From assembly GCA_026393075.1 (NCBI GenBank), contig JAPLAW010000010.1:1-42207 (forward strand): a stretch of DNA of 42,207 bases. The letters run 5' to 3'. Made by a program: the position numbers and the translations under genes. The notes under the pieces were generated by a model, which saw only the letters and a list, made by a program, of their open reading frames with translations, had not been told where the DNA came from and searched no databases. The DNA is from Actinomycetota bacterium (GTDB taxonomy: Bacteria; Actinomycetota; Actinomycetes; Nanopelagicales; Nanopelagicaceae). Below, one piece after another: positions 10,448 to 21,333 of this stretch. Positions within the stretch are counted from its first letter, which is position 1. Each line of letters opens with the position of its first letter.

Positions 10448-12697
10448 ATGAGCAGCACCGAAATCTCAAACGATCCATTAATTGCGGGACTTAATCCGCA
10501 ACAAGGCGCTGCCGTAGTTCATGCTGGTGGGCCACTTCTAATTGTGGCAGGTGCTGGTTCTGGCAAAACTCGAGTCCTAACTCGGCGCATCGCTTATTTG
10601 ATGGCCAGACGTAATGCGACCCCATATTCAATTCTGGCGATTACTTTCACCAACAAGGCAGCCGGTGAAATGAAGGAACGCGTTAAAGAATTAGTGGGCC
10701 CAGTTGCGCAATCTATGTGGGTTTCGACTTTCCACTCTGCCTGTGTTCGAATCTTGCGCAAAGAAGCCGCACGATTGGGTTACAGCAATTCGTTCTCAAT
10801 TTACGATTCCGCCGACAGCTTGCGCTTAATCACCATTGTTTCAAAAGACTTAAATCTTGATCCAAAGCGTTATCCGCCGCGCCAATTTCAATCGGTTATC
10901 AGCAATGCCAAGAACGAATTAATGGGGCCAGCTGATTACGTAAATGCTGCTACCAATCAATTTCAAGAAGTTGTGGCAGATGTTTATGCGCTTTATCAAC
11001 GTAGATTACAACAATCTAATGCGATGGATTTTGATGATCTGATTTTAAAGACAGTTGAAGTTCTGCAACGTTTTCCAGAAGCGAAAGCTCGCTATCGTTC
11101 GCGCTTTCGCCATGTGTTAGTTGATGAGTATCAGGACACCAACCATGCGCAATACATTCTGGTGCGCGAGTTAGTTGGTAGTGACCTCGAAGGCTTGCCG
11201 CCGGCTGAACTATGCGTGGTGGGCGATGCCGACCAATCTATCTATGCCTTCCGTGGCGCCACTATTCGAAACATTATGCAGTTTGAACTTGATTACCCAA
11301 ATGCGACCACGATTTTGCTCGAACAAAATTATCGATCGACCCAAAACATCCTCAATGCCGCAAATGCGGTAATTACTCAGAATGAGTCGCGCAAAGAGAA
11401 AAACCTTTGGTCGCAAGCCGGTGCAGGTGCGCCATTAGTTGGTTATGTGGCCGAATCCGAACACGATGAAGCTGAATTTGTTAAAGACGAAGTTCGCTCC
11501 CTGATGGATAAAGGTCTTTCAACGCCTGGCCAAACTGCAGTTTTCTATCGCACCAATGCGCAATCTCGTGTCTTTGAAGAAGTATTCATGCGGGCAGCGC
11601 TGCCTTACAAAGTAGTTGGCGGACTGCGTTTCTATGAGCGCAAAGAAGTTAAAGACTTACTCAGTTACCTACGGGTTATTGCAAACCCCGAAGATGAAGT
11701 TTCATTGCGCCGGGTGATTAATTATCCAAAGCGCGGAATCGGTGATCGAGCACTTGAGATTCTCGAAACACATGCCAAGTCTCGTGGCTACTCCTTCTGG
11801 GGTGGGCTCATTGCAGCAGCTGAAGCCCCTGAAATTCCACCAAAAGCTGCCCAATCAATTAAACAATTCACCGACATGATTAGCGCTTTAGCTGTTTTAG
11901 TTGAAGCAAAAGTGCGCCCATCAGTAATCGTCGAAGCAGTTCTTGAACAATCTGGCTTGTTATCCGAGCTAGCAAATAGCACTGACCCACAAGATGAAGT
12001 CCGCGTTGAAAACTTAAAAGAACTCTTAGCAGTTGCCATGGAATATGAAGAACGCCCCTTTGAAGAGTTAACTGAAGATGAAGAAATTTCGTTATCTGGT
12101 TTCCTAGAAAAAGTTTCACTCGTTGCAGATTCAGATCAAATTCCCGAAGGCGAAGACCACGGTGGGGTAGTGACTTTAATGACGCTTCATACCGCTAAAG
12201 GTTTGGAATTTCCAACCGTATTTTTAACTGGCATGGAAGATGGCATTTTTCCGCATTCGCGAACACTGGGCGAAAAAGATGAAATTGAAGAAGAACGTAG
12301 ATTGGCATATGTGGGCTTAACTCGCGCACAAGAACGACTATATATTTCGCGCGCTGAATATCGATCCTCGTGGGGTGCACCAAATTACAATCCACCTTCT
12401 AGATTCCTCGATGAGATTCCAACTGATGTAATTGAATGGCGAAATCACAACGTGATATCTCCTTCACTGATTCGTAAACCACGAGTTGCGACTGCGCCAC
12501 CACCGCGAGCAACTGGGCGGAAGGCACCTTCTGGAATTACTTTGGCGATTGGCGATCGTGTGTCACATGACACATTTGGTTTGGGCACAGTTGTTGGCAC
12601 TGCTGGTGAGGGCGATAAGAGCGAGGCAACCATTAACTTTGGCCAATACGGCGATAAGCGTTTGCTGTTGCGCTATGCACCTGTCGAGAAGCTCTAG
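10448..12697 (+). CDS. pcrA: ATP-dependent DNA helicase PcrA/UvrD
   Basis: This 749-residue superfamily 1A 3'-5' helicase has the Q-motif LNPQQ, Walker A AGAGSGKT (residues 34-41), TFTNKAAGEMKER, motif II VDEYQDTN, GDADQSIYAFRGA, QNYRST and the late motifs GVVTLMTLHTAKGLEF and RLAYVGLTRA. The C-terminal GDRVSHDTFGLGTVVG segment is the Tudor-like module that contacts RNA polymerase in PcrA. It acts in nucleotide excision repair, replication fork maintenance and clearing stalled transcription complexes. There is no ribosome site before the ATG; a -10 box seven bases upstream suggests a leaderless message. Confidence 0.95.
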   Translation: MSSTEISNDPLIAGLNPQQGAAVVHAGGPLLIVAGAGSGKTRVLTRRIAYLMARRNATPYSILAITFTNKAAGEMKERVKELVGPVAQSMWVSTFHSACVRILRKEAARLGYSNSFSIYDSADSLRLITIVSKDLNLDPKRYPPRQFQSVISNAKNELMGPADYVNAATNQFQEVVADVYALYQRRLQQSNAMDFDDLILKTVEVLQRFPEAKARYRSRFRHVLVDEYQDTNHAQYILVRELVGSDLEGLPPAELCVVGDADQSIYAFRGATIRNIMQFELDYPNATTILLEQNYRSTQNILNAANAVITQNESRKEKNLWSQAGAGAPLVGYVAESEHDEAEFVKDEVRSLMDKGLSTPGQTAVFYRTNAQSRVFEEVFMRAALPYKVVGGLRFYERKEVKDLLSYLRVIANPEDEVSLRRVINYPKRGIGDRALEILETHAKSRGYSFWGGLIAAAEAPEIPPKAAQSIKQFTDMISALAVLVEAKVRPSVIVEAVLEQSGLLSELANSTDPQDEVRVENLKELLAVAMEYEERPFEELTEDEEISLSGFLEKVSLVADSDQIPEGEDHGGVVTLMTLHTAKGLEFPTVFLTGMEDGIFPHSRTLGEKDEIEEERRLAYVGLTRAQERLYISRAEYRSSWGAPNYNPPSRFLDEIPTDVIEWRNHNVISPSLIRKPRVATAPPPRATGRKAPSGITLAIGDRVSHDTFGLGTVVGTAGEGDKSEATINFGQYGDKRLLLRYAPVEKL

Positions 12698-12757
12698 TAT
12701 TAGGCAGGTTTCACGCGTCGTTCACGCTCTTAAGCAAACAAGGAAAGCGGTCAACTA

Positions 12758-13921
12758 GTGGATTTATACGAATACCAAGCTCGCGATCTATTTGAAAAGC
12801 ATGGCGTACCTGTATTGCCAGCTGCGATCGCAACTACAGCTGATGAAGCTGAAGCAGCCGCAATAAAAGTTGGCGGCAAAGTAGTCGTTAAAGCTCAAGT
12901 AAAAGTTGGCGGCCGTGGAAAAGCTGGCGGCGTTAAATTAGCTGTTGATCCAGCAGATGCTCGTGAAAAAGCAAGTGCAATTTTGGGTATGGATATTAAA
13001 GGCCACGAAGTTCGCACCGTAATGATTGCCGCAGCTGCGCCAATTGAATCTGAATACTATTTAGCAATTCTGCTTGATCGTTCAAACCGCACCTTCTTGG
13101 TTATGGCATCTGTTGCTGGCGGTATGGAAATTGAAGAAGTAGCACACACTGCCCCTGAGAAATTGGCCAAGATTCCAGTTGATTCCAATGTTGGTATTGA
13201 TCTTGCTCGTGCTACCGAGATTATCGCAGCCGCAAAATTCCCAGCCGATGTTGCCGATCAGGTTGCAGCAGTTCTGGTAAAGCTTTGGGAAACATTTGTT
13301 TCTGAAGATGCCACACTCGTTGAAGTTAACCCACTGGTTAAAACTTCAGATGGCAGGATCATCGCGCTCGATGGCAAAGTAACTCTCGATGATAATGCTG
13401 GCTTCCGCCACCCTGATCATGAAGCACTTGTTGATCAAGCAGCCGAGAACGCGCTAGAGGCTGCGGCTAAAGCTAAGAATTTGAACTATGTAAAACTTGA
13501 AGGCCAAGTTGGCATTATCGGTAATGGCGCCGGCTTAGTAATGAGCACACTCGATGTGGTTGCCTACGCTGGTGAAAAATTTGGTGGCGTTCGCCCAGCT
13601 AACTTCCTAGATATTGGTGGCGGTGCATCAGCTCAAGTTATGGCCGATGGGCTGTCAATTATTTTGGGCGATAAAGATGTTAAAAGCGTTTTCGTAAATG
13701 TTTTTGGCGGCATAACTGCATGCGATGCGGTAGCAAATGGCATCGTGCAAGCCCTTGAATTACTTGGCGCTCAGGCCACTAAGCCAATTGTCGTTCGCCT
13801 TGATGGCAACAACGTGGTTGAAGGTCGCGCAATTTTGACGGCTGCGGCCCACCCGCTGGTTGAACAGCTAGACACTATGGATGGCGCTGCAAATCGTGCA
13901 GCAGAATTGGCGGCTAAGTAA
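12758..13921 (+). CDS. sucC: Succinyl-CoA synthetase beta subunit
   Basis: This 387-residue ATP-grasp protein begins [19 protein letters not shown], the standard SucC start. It includes [18 protein letters not shown], the VEVNPLV motif and [12 protein letters not shown]. With SucD it makes succinate and a nucleoside triphosphate from succinyl-CoA in the TCA cycle. The start is GTG at 12758 with AGGAAAG at 12741-12747. A TAGTAT -10-like hexamer at 12695-12700 overlaps the end of pcrA and may begin the unit. sucD starts on the next base after the stop. Confidence 0.97.
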   Translation: MDLYEYQARDLFEKHGVPVLPAAIATTADEAEAAAIKVGGKVVVKAQVKVGGRGKAGGVKLAVDPADAREKASAILGMDIKGHEVRTVMIAAAAPIESEYYLAILLDRSNRTFLVMASVAGGMEIEEVAHTAPEKLAKIPVDSNVGIDLARATEIIAAAKFPADVADQVAAVLVKLWETFVSEDATLVEVNPLVKTSDGRIIALDGKVTLDDNAGFRHPDHEALVDQAAENALEAAAKAKNLNYVKLEGQVGIIGNGAGLVMSTLDVVAYAGEKFGGVRPANFLDIGGGASAQVMADGLSIILGDKDVKSVFVNVFGGITACDAVANGIVQALELLGAQATKPIVVRLDGNNVVEGRAILTAAAHPLVEQLDTMDGAANRAAELAAK

Positions 13922-14803
13922 ATGTCGATCTTCATTAACGCTGATTCAAAAATTATCGTTCAAGGTATGACTGGTTCTGAAGGAACTAAGCACACTCGCC
14001 GCATGCTGGCATCAGGTTCCAAAGTTGTCGGTGGCGTAACACCGGGCAAAGGTGGTCAATCTGTTGAGATCGATGGCCACAACTTGCCAGTCTTTAATAC
14101 GGTCGGCGAAGCAATGGCGGCAACTGGTGCCAATGTTTCAGTAGTTTTCGTGCCACCTAAGTTTGCAAAAGCTGCAGTAGTAGATGCAATCGATGCCGCA
14201 ATGCCATTAGTTGTTGTAATCACCGAAGGAATTCCAGTTCATGATTCAGCAAGTTTCTACGCTTACTCGTTAACTAAGGGAACCACTCGCATCATTGGGC
14301 CAAACTGCCCAGGTTTAATTAGTCCTGGTAAATCAAATGTCGGAATCATTCCGGCAAATATCACAGGTGCTGGCCCCATTGGTTTAGTTTCTAAGTCCGG
14401 CACATTGACTTACCAAATGATGTTTGAACTTCGCGATATTGGTTTCAGCACTGCAGTTGGTATTGGTGGCGACCCAGTAGTCGGCACTACGCATATTGAT
14501 TGCTTACGAGCATTCCAAGATGATCCCGAAACTGAAGCGATCGTAATGATTGGTGAAATTGGTGGCGATGCTGAAGAGCGAGCTGCTGCATTTATCGCTG
14601 AATATGTGACTAAGCCAGTAGTTGGTTATGTGGCGGGCTTTACAGCACCTGAAGGCAAGACCATGGGTCACGCCGGTGCCATCGTTTCGGGTTCATCCGG
14701 AACTGCGCAAGGCAAGAAAGATGCACTAGAAGCTGCTGGCGTTAAAGTGGGTCAAACCCCAAGTGAAACGGCGCGTTTATTGCGCGCCATTATGGGTCGC
14801 TAA
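13922..14803 (+). CDS. sucD: Succinyl-CoA synthetase alpha subunit
   Basis: The 293-residue product has the CoA-binding N-terminal fold ([19 protein letters not shown]), GPNCPGLI and the active-site phosphohistidine at H250 in GHAGAIVSG. It pairs with SucC, whose stop codon lies directly before this ATG. Six bases separate its stop from the ATG of perM, so the TCA pair probably leads a longer operon through perM, purN, purH and folD. Confidence 0.97.
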   Translation: MSIFINADSKIIVQGMTGSEGTKHTRRMLASGSKVVGGVTPGKGGQSVEIDGHNLPVFNTVGEAMAATGANVSVVFVPPKFAKAAVVDAIDAAMPLVVVITEGIPVHDSASFYAYSLTKGTTRIIGPNCPGLISPGKSNVGIIPANITGAGPIGLVSKSGTLTYQMMFELRDIGFSTAVGIGGDPVVGTTHIDCLRAFQDDPETEAIVMIGEIGGDAEERAAAFIAEYVTKPVVGYVAGFTAPEGKTMGHAGAIVSGSSGTAQGKKDALEAAGVKVGQTPSETARLLRAIMGR

Positions 14804-14808
14804 CAACA

Positions 14809-15888
14809 ATGTTCCAGCGAGTCCTTGCGGTCACGTTGGCTCAAGTTGTACGCAGTATTTCGGTAGTTCTGCTACCGATCGCTTTTCTCTCGCTAATTGC
14901 ATGGGCGACAGCCGGCAGCACAAATGGAAATACTTCTGATCCAGTCCGGGCTGCAGTCTGGCTATGGCTCGGGGCACATCATTTAGCTTTTAACTTAACT
15001 CTCTCAGCCGGTGCTGTAGCAGGTTGGTTAACTTACCTACCGCTAGGCGCTTTAGTATTTCCAATCTTGGCCATTCGTAGTGGTTTCAAACGCAGCATCG
15101 AGCGGTTGGATAACGATTATCAAAGTATTGCGCTAGCTCGCACGTTATTTGTTTCGTTATATGTAGGTATCACCGCTGCCATCGCTTTCTTTGTGACAAC
15201 CGATGCGGTCAAACCAGTTTGGTATTTAACGCCACTTGTGACAATTCCGATTGCCACACTTTCGGTTCTAAGCGCAGAACGCCGCAAAATCTCATCCCAG
15301 CCAATTTTCTTTGCCACTCGAATAATTGCTGCCTTCTTAGGTTTTGCATTCTTGGTTCTTGGTGTCTCGTTGCTGATTAATTTGGCAGTTGTTAAAGACT
15401 TAACTCAAGTACTTGAACCTGGAATTTTGGGCGGAGTATTACTACTTATTTTAAATGTGCTCTATTTACCGAATGCGGCTGTTGCAACTCTTGGTTATTT
15501 TGCTGGCGTTGGTTTTGGAATTGGTAACGGAACTATAATTTCACCGCTGTCATACAATGTTCCGGAAATTCCAGCGCTGCCGATCTTAGGCGCACTGCCA
15601 ACCGGTAAATTCCATTGGGCGCTAATTGCAATTCTGCTTTTTGTAGCAGCAGGGGTCGCGCTAACAAGTTGGACGTTAAATCAACGACCTGAAGTCCTTT
15701 GGCAAACCTTTAGTTTAGTTTTATTAGCAATTGCCTTTATTAGTTGGGCGGCAAGTGGATCCCTGATGACAGAGGCACTTAGTGCAGTTGGTGTTTCTAT
15801 CTGGAAAGTAACGCTAGCCATTGGCTTAGAAATGGCCATTGGTATTGGTTTAGCGCGAGTTCTGCCGCGGTTAGATCGAGCCAGATGA
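14809..15888 (+). CDS. perM: PerM-like integral membrane protein (DUF6350)
   Basis: The 359-residue product is almost entirely hydrophobic, with about nine to eleven membrane segments beginning near residues 13-36 and a basic loop near residues 90-105. No catalytic motif is visible. Position between sucD and purN is that of M. tuberculosis Rv0955 (PerM), a divisome-linked membrane protein required for persistence. The call rests on that synteny, length and topology. No ribosome site precedes the ATG, and translation is likely coupled to sucD. The last four bases overlap purN (ATGA). Confidence 0.8.
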   Translation: MFQRVLAVTLAQVVRSISVVLLPIAFLSLIAWATAGSTNGNTSDPVRAAVWLWLGAHHLAFNLTLSAGAVAGWLTYLPLGALVFPILAIRSGFKRSIERLDNDYQSIALARTLFVSLYVGITAAIAFFVTTDAVKPVWYLTPLVTIPIATLSVLSAERRKISSQPIFFATRIIAAFLGFAFLVLGVSLLINLAVVKDLTQVLEPGILGGVLLLILNVLYLPNAAVATLGYFAGVGFGIGNGTIISPLSYNVPEIPALPILGALPTGKFHWALIAILLFVAAGVALTSWTLNQRPEVLWQTFSLVLLAIAFISWAASGSLMTEALSAVGVSIWKVTLAIGLEMAIGIGLARVLPRLDRAR

Positions 15889-16433
15889 AGAAAGTCGTAA
15901 TTCTGGCCAGCGGATCGGGCACTTTAGCTCGAGCAATTTTCGCCGCTGAAAAGGATTACGAAATCACAGCTTTGATCTGTGATCGTCCGCAAGCAAAAGT
16001 CATCGAAATCGCAAATGAATTTGGCATCAAAGTTGAGTCACTTGAGTTAATCGGAGATCGAGCAAAGTGGGATCAAGAGCTGCTTTCGTTAGCCTCAAAA
16101 CATCAACCTGATTTAGTTGTCAGTGCTGGCTTTATGCGCATCTTGGCGCCGCAATTCGTGCAGAAATTTAAAGTAATCAATAGTCACCCGGCCTTATTGC
16201 CACTTTTCCCAGGAGCACATGCCGTACGTGATGCACTTGCAGCGGGAGCTATAGAGACAGGCACGACTATTCATTGGGTTGATGAGGGTGTTGATACTGG
16301 CGAGGTCATCGCACAGGAGCGCGTAGAGATCACACCAACTGATACCGTGGAATCATTACATGAACGCATTAAGATTATCGAACGCGGTCTCATTGTTGCG
16401 ACCATTCCGCAGGTTCTAGCTGGGCTTAAGTAG
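15885..16433 (+). CDS. purN: Phosphoribosylglycinamide formyltransferase
   Basis: This 182-residue GART transfers formyl from 10-formyl-THF to GAR in purine synthesis. The N-terminal LASGSGTLARAI phosphate loop, the catalytic N-x-H of INSHPALLPLFPGAHA and the aspartate of DEGVDTG are all present. It starts inside the perM stop (ATGA) and is followed 14 bases later by purH. The cofactor is supplied by FolD two genes downstream. Confidence 0.96.
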   Translation: MKKVVILASGSGTLARAIFAAEKDYEITALICDRPQAKVIEIANEFGIKVESLELIGDRAKWDQELLSLASKHQPDLVVSAGFMRILAPQFVQKFKVINSHPALLPLFPGAHAVRDALAAGAIETGTTIHWVDEGVDTGEVIAQERVEITPTDTVESLHERIKIIERGLIVATIPQVLAGLK

Positions 16434-16447
16434 AAGGCAGCAAGTAG

Positions 16448-17992
16448 ATGAGCAATCGCAAACAAATTCGCCGAGCACTACTAAGTGTCTACGATAAAGA
16501 TCGCTTACTTGAAATTGGTGCCGCTCTTAGCAAAGCTGGGGTAGAAATACTTTCAACTGGATCGACTGCGGCAAATTTGGCTGCCGCTGGCATTGCGGTT
16601 ACTGAAGTTAGTGATTACACCGGCTTTCCTGAAATCATGGGCGGGCGCGTAAAAACTTTGCATCCAAGAGTGCACTCGGGCATCTTGGCTGATCAAAATA
16701 ATCCGGATCATTTAGCGGCCATCGCAGAACTTGATATTGCGCCATTTGATTTAGTGATTATTAATCTTTATCCATTTGCTGCAACTATTGCAGCTGGTGC
16801 CACCTTTGCTGAAGCAATTGAACAGATTGATATTGGTGGGCCATCGATGTTGCGTGGCGCCGCAAAGAATCATGGCTCAGTGGCTGTTATTAGCCAGACT
16901 TCACAATATGACCATCTACTAGGTGCTTTAGCAGCCGGCGGCTTTACTAATGAGGAGCGCCAACAATTAGCACTCGAAGTCTTTAGAACAACTACCGAAT
17001 ACGATTTAACGATCGCTAATTGGTTAGGGCAACAAGGCAGCGATGCCAAGTTGCCGACTTGGTTTGGCGCTATCTATAAGCAAGAGAACACTTTGCGCTA
17101 TGGCGAGAACCCGCATCAAAGCGCGGTAATTTATAAATCAACTGGGCACGGAATCGTTGGCGCTAAGCAACTCCACGGTAAAGAGATGTCCTTTAACAAT
17201 TTCACCGATGCTGACGCCGCTTGGCGCGCAGCACTTGATCACAGCGCCCCAGCTGTTGCGATTATTAAACATGCTAATCCTTGTGGAATTGCAACTGGTG
17301 CAAACATTTCCGCGGCTTATTTAAAGGCACATGAATGCGATCCAGTTTCAGCATTTGGGGGAGTAGTTGCCGCTAATCGAAAAGTTGATTTAGCTATGGC
17401 CGAACCACTTTCTAAGATTTTTACTGAGGTTTTAATTGCACCGGCATTTGATGCAGATGCACTAGACGTGTTAATGAAGAAACCTTCGATTCGAATTCTG
17501 CAGTGTGATTTAACTGCGATTAATCCGATCGAACTGCGCCCAGTATCTGGTGGAGCGCTATTGCAGGAAAGCGATTTGATAGATGCGCCCGGTGATAGCG
17601 CAGCTAATTGGGTTCAAGTTTCGGGAGATCCAGTAAATGCCCAAACGCTAAAAGATTTAGAGTTTGCTTGGCGATCAGTTCGCGCGGTAAAGAGCAATGC
17701 CATCTTGCTTGCTAAAGATAGCGCTGCGGTTGGAATTGGAATGGGCCAAGTCAACCGAGTGGATTCAGCGAAGTTAGCTGTTGCTCGGGCCGGTGATCGT
17801 GTGGCTGGCTCAGTTGCAGCAAGTGATGCTTTCTTCCCATTTGCTGATGGCTTACAGATATTAATTGATGCTGGCGTTATCGCGGTGGCCCAACCTGGCG
17901 GCAGTGTGCGCGATGAAGAGGTAATTGCTGCAGCAAAAGCGGCCAATGTTGCAATGTTCTTCACTAGTACAAGACACTTCTCCCATGCATAA
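16448..17992 (+). CDS. purH: Bifunctional AICAR transformylase/IMP cyclohydrolase
   Basis: The 514-residue protein has the N-terminal MGS-like cyclohydrolase domain ([33 protein letters not shown]). The C-terminal transformylase domain includes [16 protein letters not shown] and [10 protein letters not shown]. It performs the last two steps to IMP, the substrate of the GuaB protein encoded upstream in this window. The stop lies eight bases inside folD. Confidence 0.97.
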   Translation: MSNRKQIRRALLSVYDKDRLLEIGAALSKAGVEILSTGSTAANLAAAGIAVTEVSDYTGFPEIMGGRVKTLHPRVHSGILADQNNPDHLAAIAELDIAPFDLVIINLYPFAATIAAGATFAEAIEQIDIGGPSMLRGAAKNHGSVAVISQTSQYDHLLGALAAGGFTNEERQQLALEVFRTTTEYDLTIANWLGQQGSDAKLPTWFGAIYKQENTLRYGENPHQSAVIYKSTGHGIVGAKQLHGKEMSFNNFTDADAAWRAALDHSAPAVAIIKHANPCGIATGANISAAYLKAHECDPVSAFGGVVAANRKVDLAMAEPLSKIFTEVLIAPAFDADALDVLMKKPSIRILQCDLTAINPIELRPVSGGALLQESDLIDAPGDSAANWVQVSGDPVNAQTLKDLEFAWRSVRAVKSNAILLAKDSAAVGIGMGQVNRVDSAKLAVARAGDRVAGSVAASDAFFPFADGLQILIDAGVIAVAQPGGSVRDEEVIAAAKAANVAMFFTSTRHFSHA

Positions 17993-18827
17993 AGCGCAGA
18001 TTCTCGATGGCAAAGCACTTGCCACAATAGTCAAAGCTAATCTGCGTACTCGCACCGAAGTTTTAAAGGCAAAAGGAATCACACCTGGTTTAGGAACTGT
18101 TCTAGTTGGCGATGATCCAGGTTCACATTCCTACGTTGCCGGCAAACATCGCGATTGCCAAGAAGTTGGCATTAATTCAATTCGAGTTGATCTACCTGCA
18201 TCTGCAACACAAGCAGACGTGATGGCCGCAATAAAAGATTTAAATTCGGCAAAAGAGTGCACTGGTTACATCGTGCAGTTGCCGATGCCAAAGGGAATCA
18301 ATTCGCAAGCGATTCTCGAAGCAATTGATCCTGCCAAAGATGCCGACGGATTACACCCAATGAACCTAGGCCGACTAGTTAGTGGGTATGCAGCACCGCT
18401 GCCGTGCACACCTCGCGGCATCGTCGCGTTGTTACGTCATTACGAAATTCCAATAGCAGGGGCTGAAGTTTGTGTAATTGGTCGTGGCTTAACAGTTGGT
18501 CGCCCACTTGGATTATTACTAACGCGCAAAGAAGAAAATGCCACAGTTACTCTGACGCATACTGGTACTAAAGATTTAGTTAAGCATGTTAAGCAAGCTG
18601 ACATTGTGGTTGCGGCAATTGGAAAAGCGCATTTCTTAACTGCCCAAATGATTAAGCCAGGTGCCACTGTTCTAGATGTCGGAATTTCCCGAACTGAGGC
18701 TGGCTTGCTGGGCGATGTTCACCCCGATGTTTTTGAAGTTGCTGCAAATGTTGCCCCAATGCCTGGTGGCGTTGGCCCAATGACCCGTGCGATGCTACTT
18801 ACCAATGTGGTTGAGGCATGCGAGTAA
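17985..18827 (+). CDS. folD: Methylenetetrahydrofolate dehydrogenase/cyclohydrolase
   Basis: FolD interconverts 5,10-methylene-THF and 10-formyl-THF, the one-carbon donor for PurN and PurH upstream. The 280-residue product from ATG 17985 contains [17 protein letters not shown] with the active-site lysine, [15 protein letters not shown] and the NADP-binding [11 protein letters not shown], and ends with [14 protein letters not shown]. An in-frame start at 17925 would overlap purH by 68 bases and add 20 unrelated residues, so the shorter start was chosen. Confidence 0.95.
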   Translation: MHKAQILDGKALATIVKANLRTRTEVLKAKGITPGLGTVLVGDDPGSHSYVAGKHRDCQEVGINSIRVDLPASATQADVMAAIKDLNSAKECTGYIVQLPMPKGINSQAILEAIDPAKDADGLHPMNLGRLVSGYAAPLPCTPRGIVALLRHYEIPIAGAEVCVIGRGLTVGRPLGLLLTRKEENATVTLTHTGTKDLVKHVKQADIVVAAIGKAHFLTAQMIKPGATVLDVGISRTEAGLLGDVHPDVFEVAANVAPMPGGVGPMTRAMLLTNVVEACE

Positions 18828-19033
18828 TTTCCTATTCCTCTTATGCATTAGTGGCTGCTGGCGTGGTTGCCGGCGCACTCGGATTAGTGCGAACTGGATC
18901 ACTATTAATTGCGGTGGGCACCGGCCTTCTTGCCATTTCGCAGCGTGGGCAACGCAAAATTGAACTCTATTTGCCACTAGCTATTTCGATCAGCCTCTTT
19001 GTGCTGGCGTTAGCACTTCCGCGTGGGCGATAG
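18818..19033 (+). CDS. DUF3017-like small membrane protein
   Basis: The 71-residue protein is mostly hydrophobic, with likely helices at about 7-25, 28-43 and 51-67 separated by a basic RGQRK loop. A small membrane protein of the DUF3017 type directly follows folD in mycobacteria (Rv3355c beside Rv3356c), and this gene has the same position and size. It overlaps folD by ten bases. Function is unknown. Confidence 0.75.
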   Translation: MRVISYSSYALVAAGVVAGALGLVRTGSLLIAVGTGLLAISQRGQRKIELYLPLAISISLFVLALALPRGR

Positions 19034-19080
19034 GATTTACCTCGACCTCAAGATATTTCTTACATTCAGGAGAACTGCAA

Positions 19081-20031
19081 ATGGGTAGCAAAGTCACAGT
19101 AGTAGGCGCCGGATTCTATGGTTCAACCACCGCAATGCGCTTAGCTGAATACAACATTTTCGACATTGTAGTTCTCACCGATATTCTTGAAGGCAAGCCA
19201 GAAGGTTTGGCGCTAGATATGAACCAATCTCGTTCGATCGAAGGTTTTGAAACAAAAATTATTGGCGCAACCACAACAGCAGATGGCGCTGGCTACGAAG
19301 CAACTGCAAATTCAGATGTAGTTGTTATTACTGCCGGTCTGCCCCGCAAGCCAGGCATGAGCCGCATGGATCTAATTGATGTAAACGCTGGCATCGTTCG
19401 CGGCGTTGCTGAAAATATTGCTAAGCATTCACCAAATGCGGTAATCATCGTGGTTTCAAATCCACTAGATGAAATGACTGCTCTTGCTCAACTCGCAACT
19501 GGTTTTCCAAAGCACCGAGTTATCGGCCAAGCTGGCATGTTAGATACTGCTCGCTTTACTGACAATGTTGCTGAAAAGCTGGGCGTTAAAGTTTCCTCAG
19601 TTAAGACACTGACTCTTGGTTCACATGGTGACACCATGGTTCCAGTTCCAAGTCGTTGCACAGTAGATGGCAAGCCACTTAGCGAATTACTTTCCCAAGC
19701 TGATATCGATGCACTGGTAGATCGCACACGCAATGGTGGCGCTGAAGTTGTGGCACTCCTTAAGACTGGTTCTGCTTACTACGCACCCTCAGCTGCGGCT
19801 GCTCGCATGGCAAAAGCAGTCATCGAAGATTCTGGTGCAGTAATGCCAGTGTGTGCATGGGTTGATGGCGAGTACGGAATTTCTGGCGTCTATCTAGGCG
19901 TTGAAGCCGAGATCGGTCGCACCGGTATTAAGAAAGTTGTTGAAAGCGATCTAACTGAATCTGAAATTGCGGCCCTAAAGGTTGCAGCTGAAGCTGTTCG
20001 TGCAAAACAGGCCGATGTTCAAACTCTCTAA
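19081..20031 (+). CDS. mdh: Malate dehydrogenase (LDH-like type)
   Basis: This 316-residue NAD-dependent enzyme has the Rossmann motif GAGFYG (residues 9-14), the substrate-loop arginines in AGLPRKPGMSRMDL, VSNPLD and the catalytic histidine in LGSHGDTMVP. It oxidises malate to oxaloacetate. The SD site AGGAGA is at 19068-19073. A TAGGAT hexamer at 19031-19036, overlapping the stop of the previous gene, could be its -10 box. icd follows after 13 bases. Confidence 0.94.
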   Translation: MGSKVTVVGAGFYGSTTAMRLAEYNIFDIVVLTDILEGKPEGLALDMNQSRSIEGFETKIIGATTTADGAGYEATANSDVVVITAGLPRKPGMSRMDLIDVNAGIVRGVAENIAKHSPNAVIIVVSNPLDEMTALAQLATGFPKHRVIGQAGMLDTARFTDNVAEKLGVKVSSVKTLTLGSHGDTMVPVPSRCTVDGKPLSELLSQADIDALVDRTRNGGAEVVALLKTGSAYYAPSAAAARMAKAVIEDSGAVMPVCAWVDGEYGISGVYLGVEAEIGRTGIKKVVESDLTESEIAALKVAAEAVRAKQADVQTL

Positions 20032-20044
20032 GGAGTCGCTGTAA

Positions 20045-21259
20045 ATGGCAAAAATTAAAGTAACCGGAACTGTTGTCGAACTTGATGGCGATGAAATGAC
20101 TCGCATCATCTGGCAGTTCATCAAGGATTCCTTGATCCTGCCTTACCTAGATGTGAATCTTGAGTACTACGACCTAGGTATGGAAAACCGTGATGCAACT
20201 GATGATCAAGTAACGATTGATTCAGCTCATGCTATCCAGAAGCATGGCGTTGGTATCAAGTGCGCCACGATTACACCTGATGAAGCCCGCGTTGAAGAAT
20301 TCGGTCTTAAGAAGATGTGGAAGTCTCCTAACGGAACTGTTCGCAACATTCTCGGCGGCGTAATTTTCCGCGAACCGATCATTATCAGCAATGTTCCTCG
20401 TTTAGTTCCACACTGGACTAAGCCAATCGTTATCGGCCGTCACGCATTTGGTGATCAATACCGTGCCACAGATTTCAAGGTTCCTGGCGCAGGCAAACTA
20501 ACAATGACTTTCGTGCCAGAAGATGGATCTGCTCCAATTGAGCACACTGTCTATGATTTCAAATCATCTGGTGTTGCGATGGGTATGTACAACCTCGATG
20601 AATCAATCCGTGACTTTGCTCGTGCATCACATAACTACGGTCTAATTCGCAACTACCCAGTTTATCTTTCAACTAAGAACACAATTCTAAAAGCCTACGA
20701 TGGTCGCTTTAAAGATATCTTCGAAGATATCTACCAAGCTGAGTTCAAAGATAAGTTTGTAGCGGCAGACATTTGGTATGAGCACCGCCTAATTGATGAC
20801 ATGGTTGCTATGTCATTACGCATGGAAGGTGGCTACGTCTGGGCATGCAAGAACTACGATGGAGATGTGCAATCAGATACCGTCGCACAGGGTTACGGCT
20901 CACTTGGTTTGATGACATCAGTACTGATGACACCAGATGGAAAGATTGTGGAATCCGAAGCTGCTCACGGAACAGTGACTCGTCACTACCGTGATCACCA
21001 AAAGGGTAAGGCGACTTCAACAAATCCAATTGCATCAATCTTCGCTTGGACTCGTGGCTTAGCCCACCGTGCAAAGCTTGATAACAATCCCGAGTTAGCT
21101 CAGTTCTGTGACACGCTAGAACGTGTTTGTATTGAAACTGTTGAACAAGGCAAGATGACTAAAGACTTATCACTCTTGATTTCCAAGACAGCTCCTTACC
21201 AAACTACGCAAGAGTTCTTGGCTTCAATCGATGAGAATCTAAAGAAGGCCATGGCTTAG
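20045..21259 (+). CDS. icd: NADP-dependent isocitrate dehydrogenase
   Basis: The 404-residue protein is a homodimeric type II (eukaryote-like) isocitrate dehydrogenase, shown by [18 protein letters not shown] at the start, [28 protein letters not shown] and [16 protein letters not shown]. It makes 2-oxoglutarate and NADPH in the TCA cycle. It forms a short unit with mdh and ends before a strong bidirectional terminator. Confidence 0.96.
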   Translation: MAKIKVTGTVVELDGDEMTRIIWQFIKDSLILPYLDVNLEYYDLGMENRDATDDQVTIDSAHAIQKHGVGIKCATITPDEARVEEFGLKKMWKSPNGTVRNILGGVIFREPIIISNVPRLVPHWTKPIVIGRHAFGDQYRATDFKVPGAGKLTMTFVPEDGSAPIEHTVYDFKSSGVAMGMYNLDESIRDFARASHNYGLIRNYPVYLSTKNTILKAYDGRFKDIFEDIYQAEFKDKFVAADIWYEHRLIDDMVAMSLRMEGGYVWACKNYDGDVQSDTVAQGYGSLGLMTSVLMTPDGKIVESEAAHGTVTRHYRDHQKGKATSTNPIASIFAWTRGLAHRAKLDNNPELAQFCDTLERVCIETVEQGKMTKDLSLLISKTAPYQTTQEFLASIDENLKKAMA

Positions 21260-21284
21260 AAGCATATGGCTTAAAATTAGCAAT

Positions 21285-21320
21285 AAAAAAACCCCGCCGA
21301 TTAATACCGGCGGGGTTTTT
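21285..21320. terminator. Bidirectional intrinsic terminator between icd and msiK
   Basis: CCCCGCCG at 21292-21299 pairs with CGGCGGGG at 21308-21315 around an 8-base loop. A seven-base A-run precedes the stem and a five-base T-run follows. It lies between convergent icd and the ABC ATPase gene and resembles the groEL/whiB3 terminator in stem sequence. Confidence 0.92.
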
Positions 21321-21333
21321 GATTTAAAGCGTA

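Noticed and set aside
17925-17984. Earlier folD start
   Set aside because: It would overlap purH by 68 bases and add 20 residues not found at FolD N termini.
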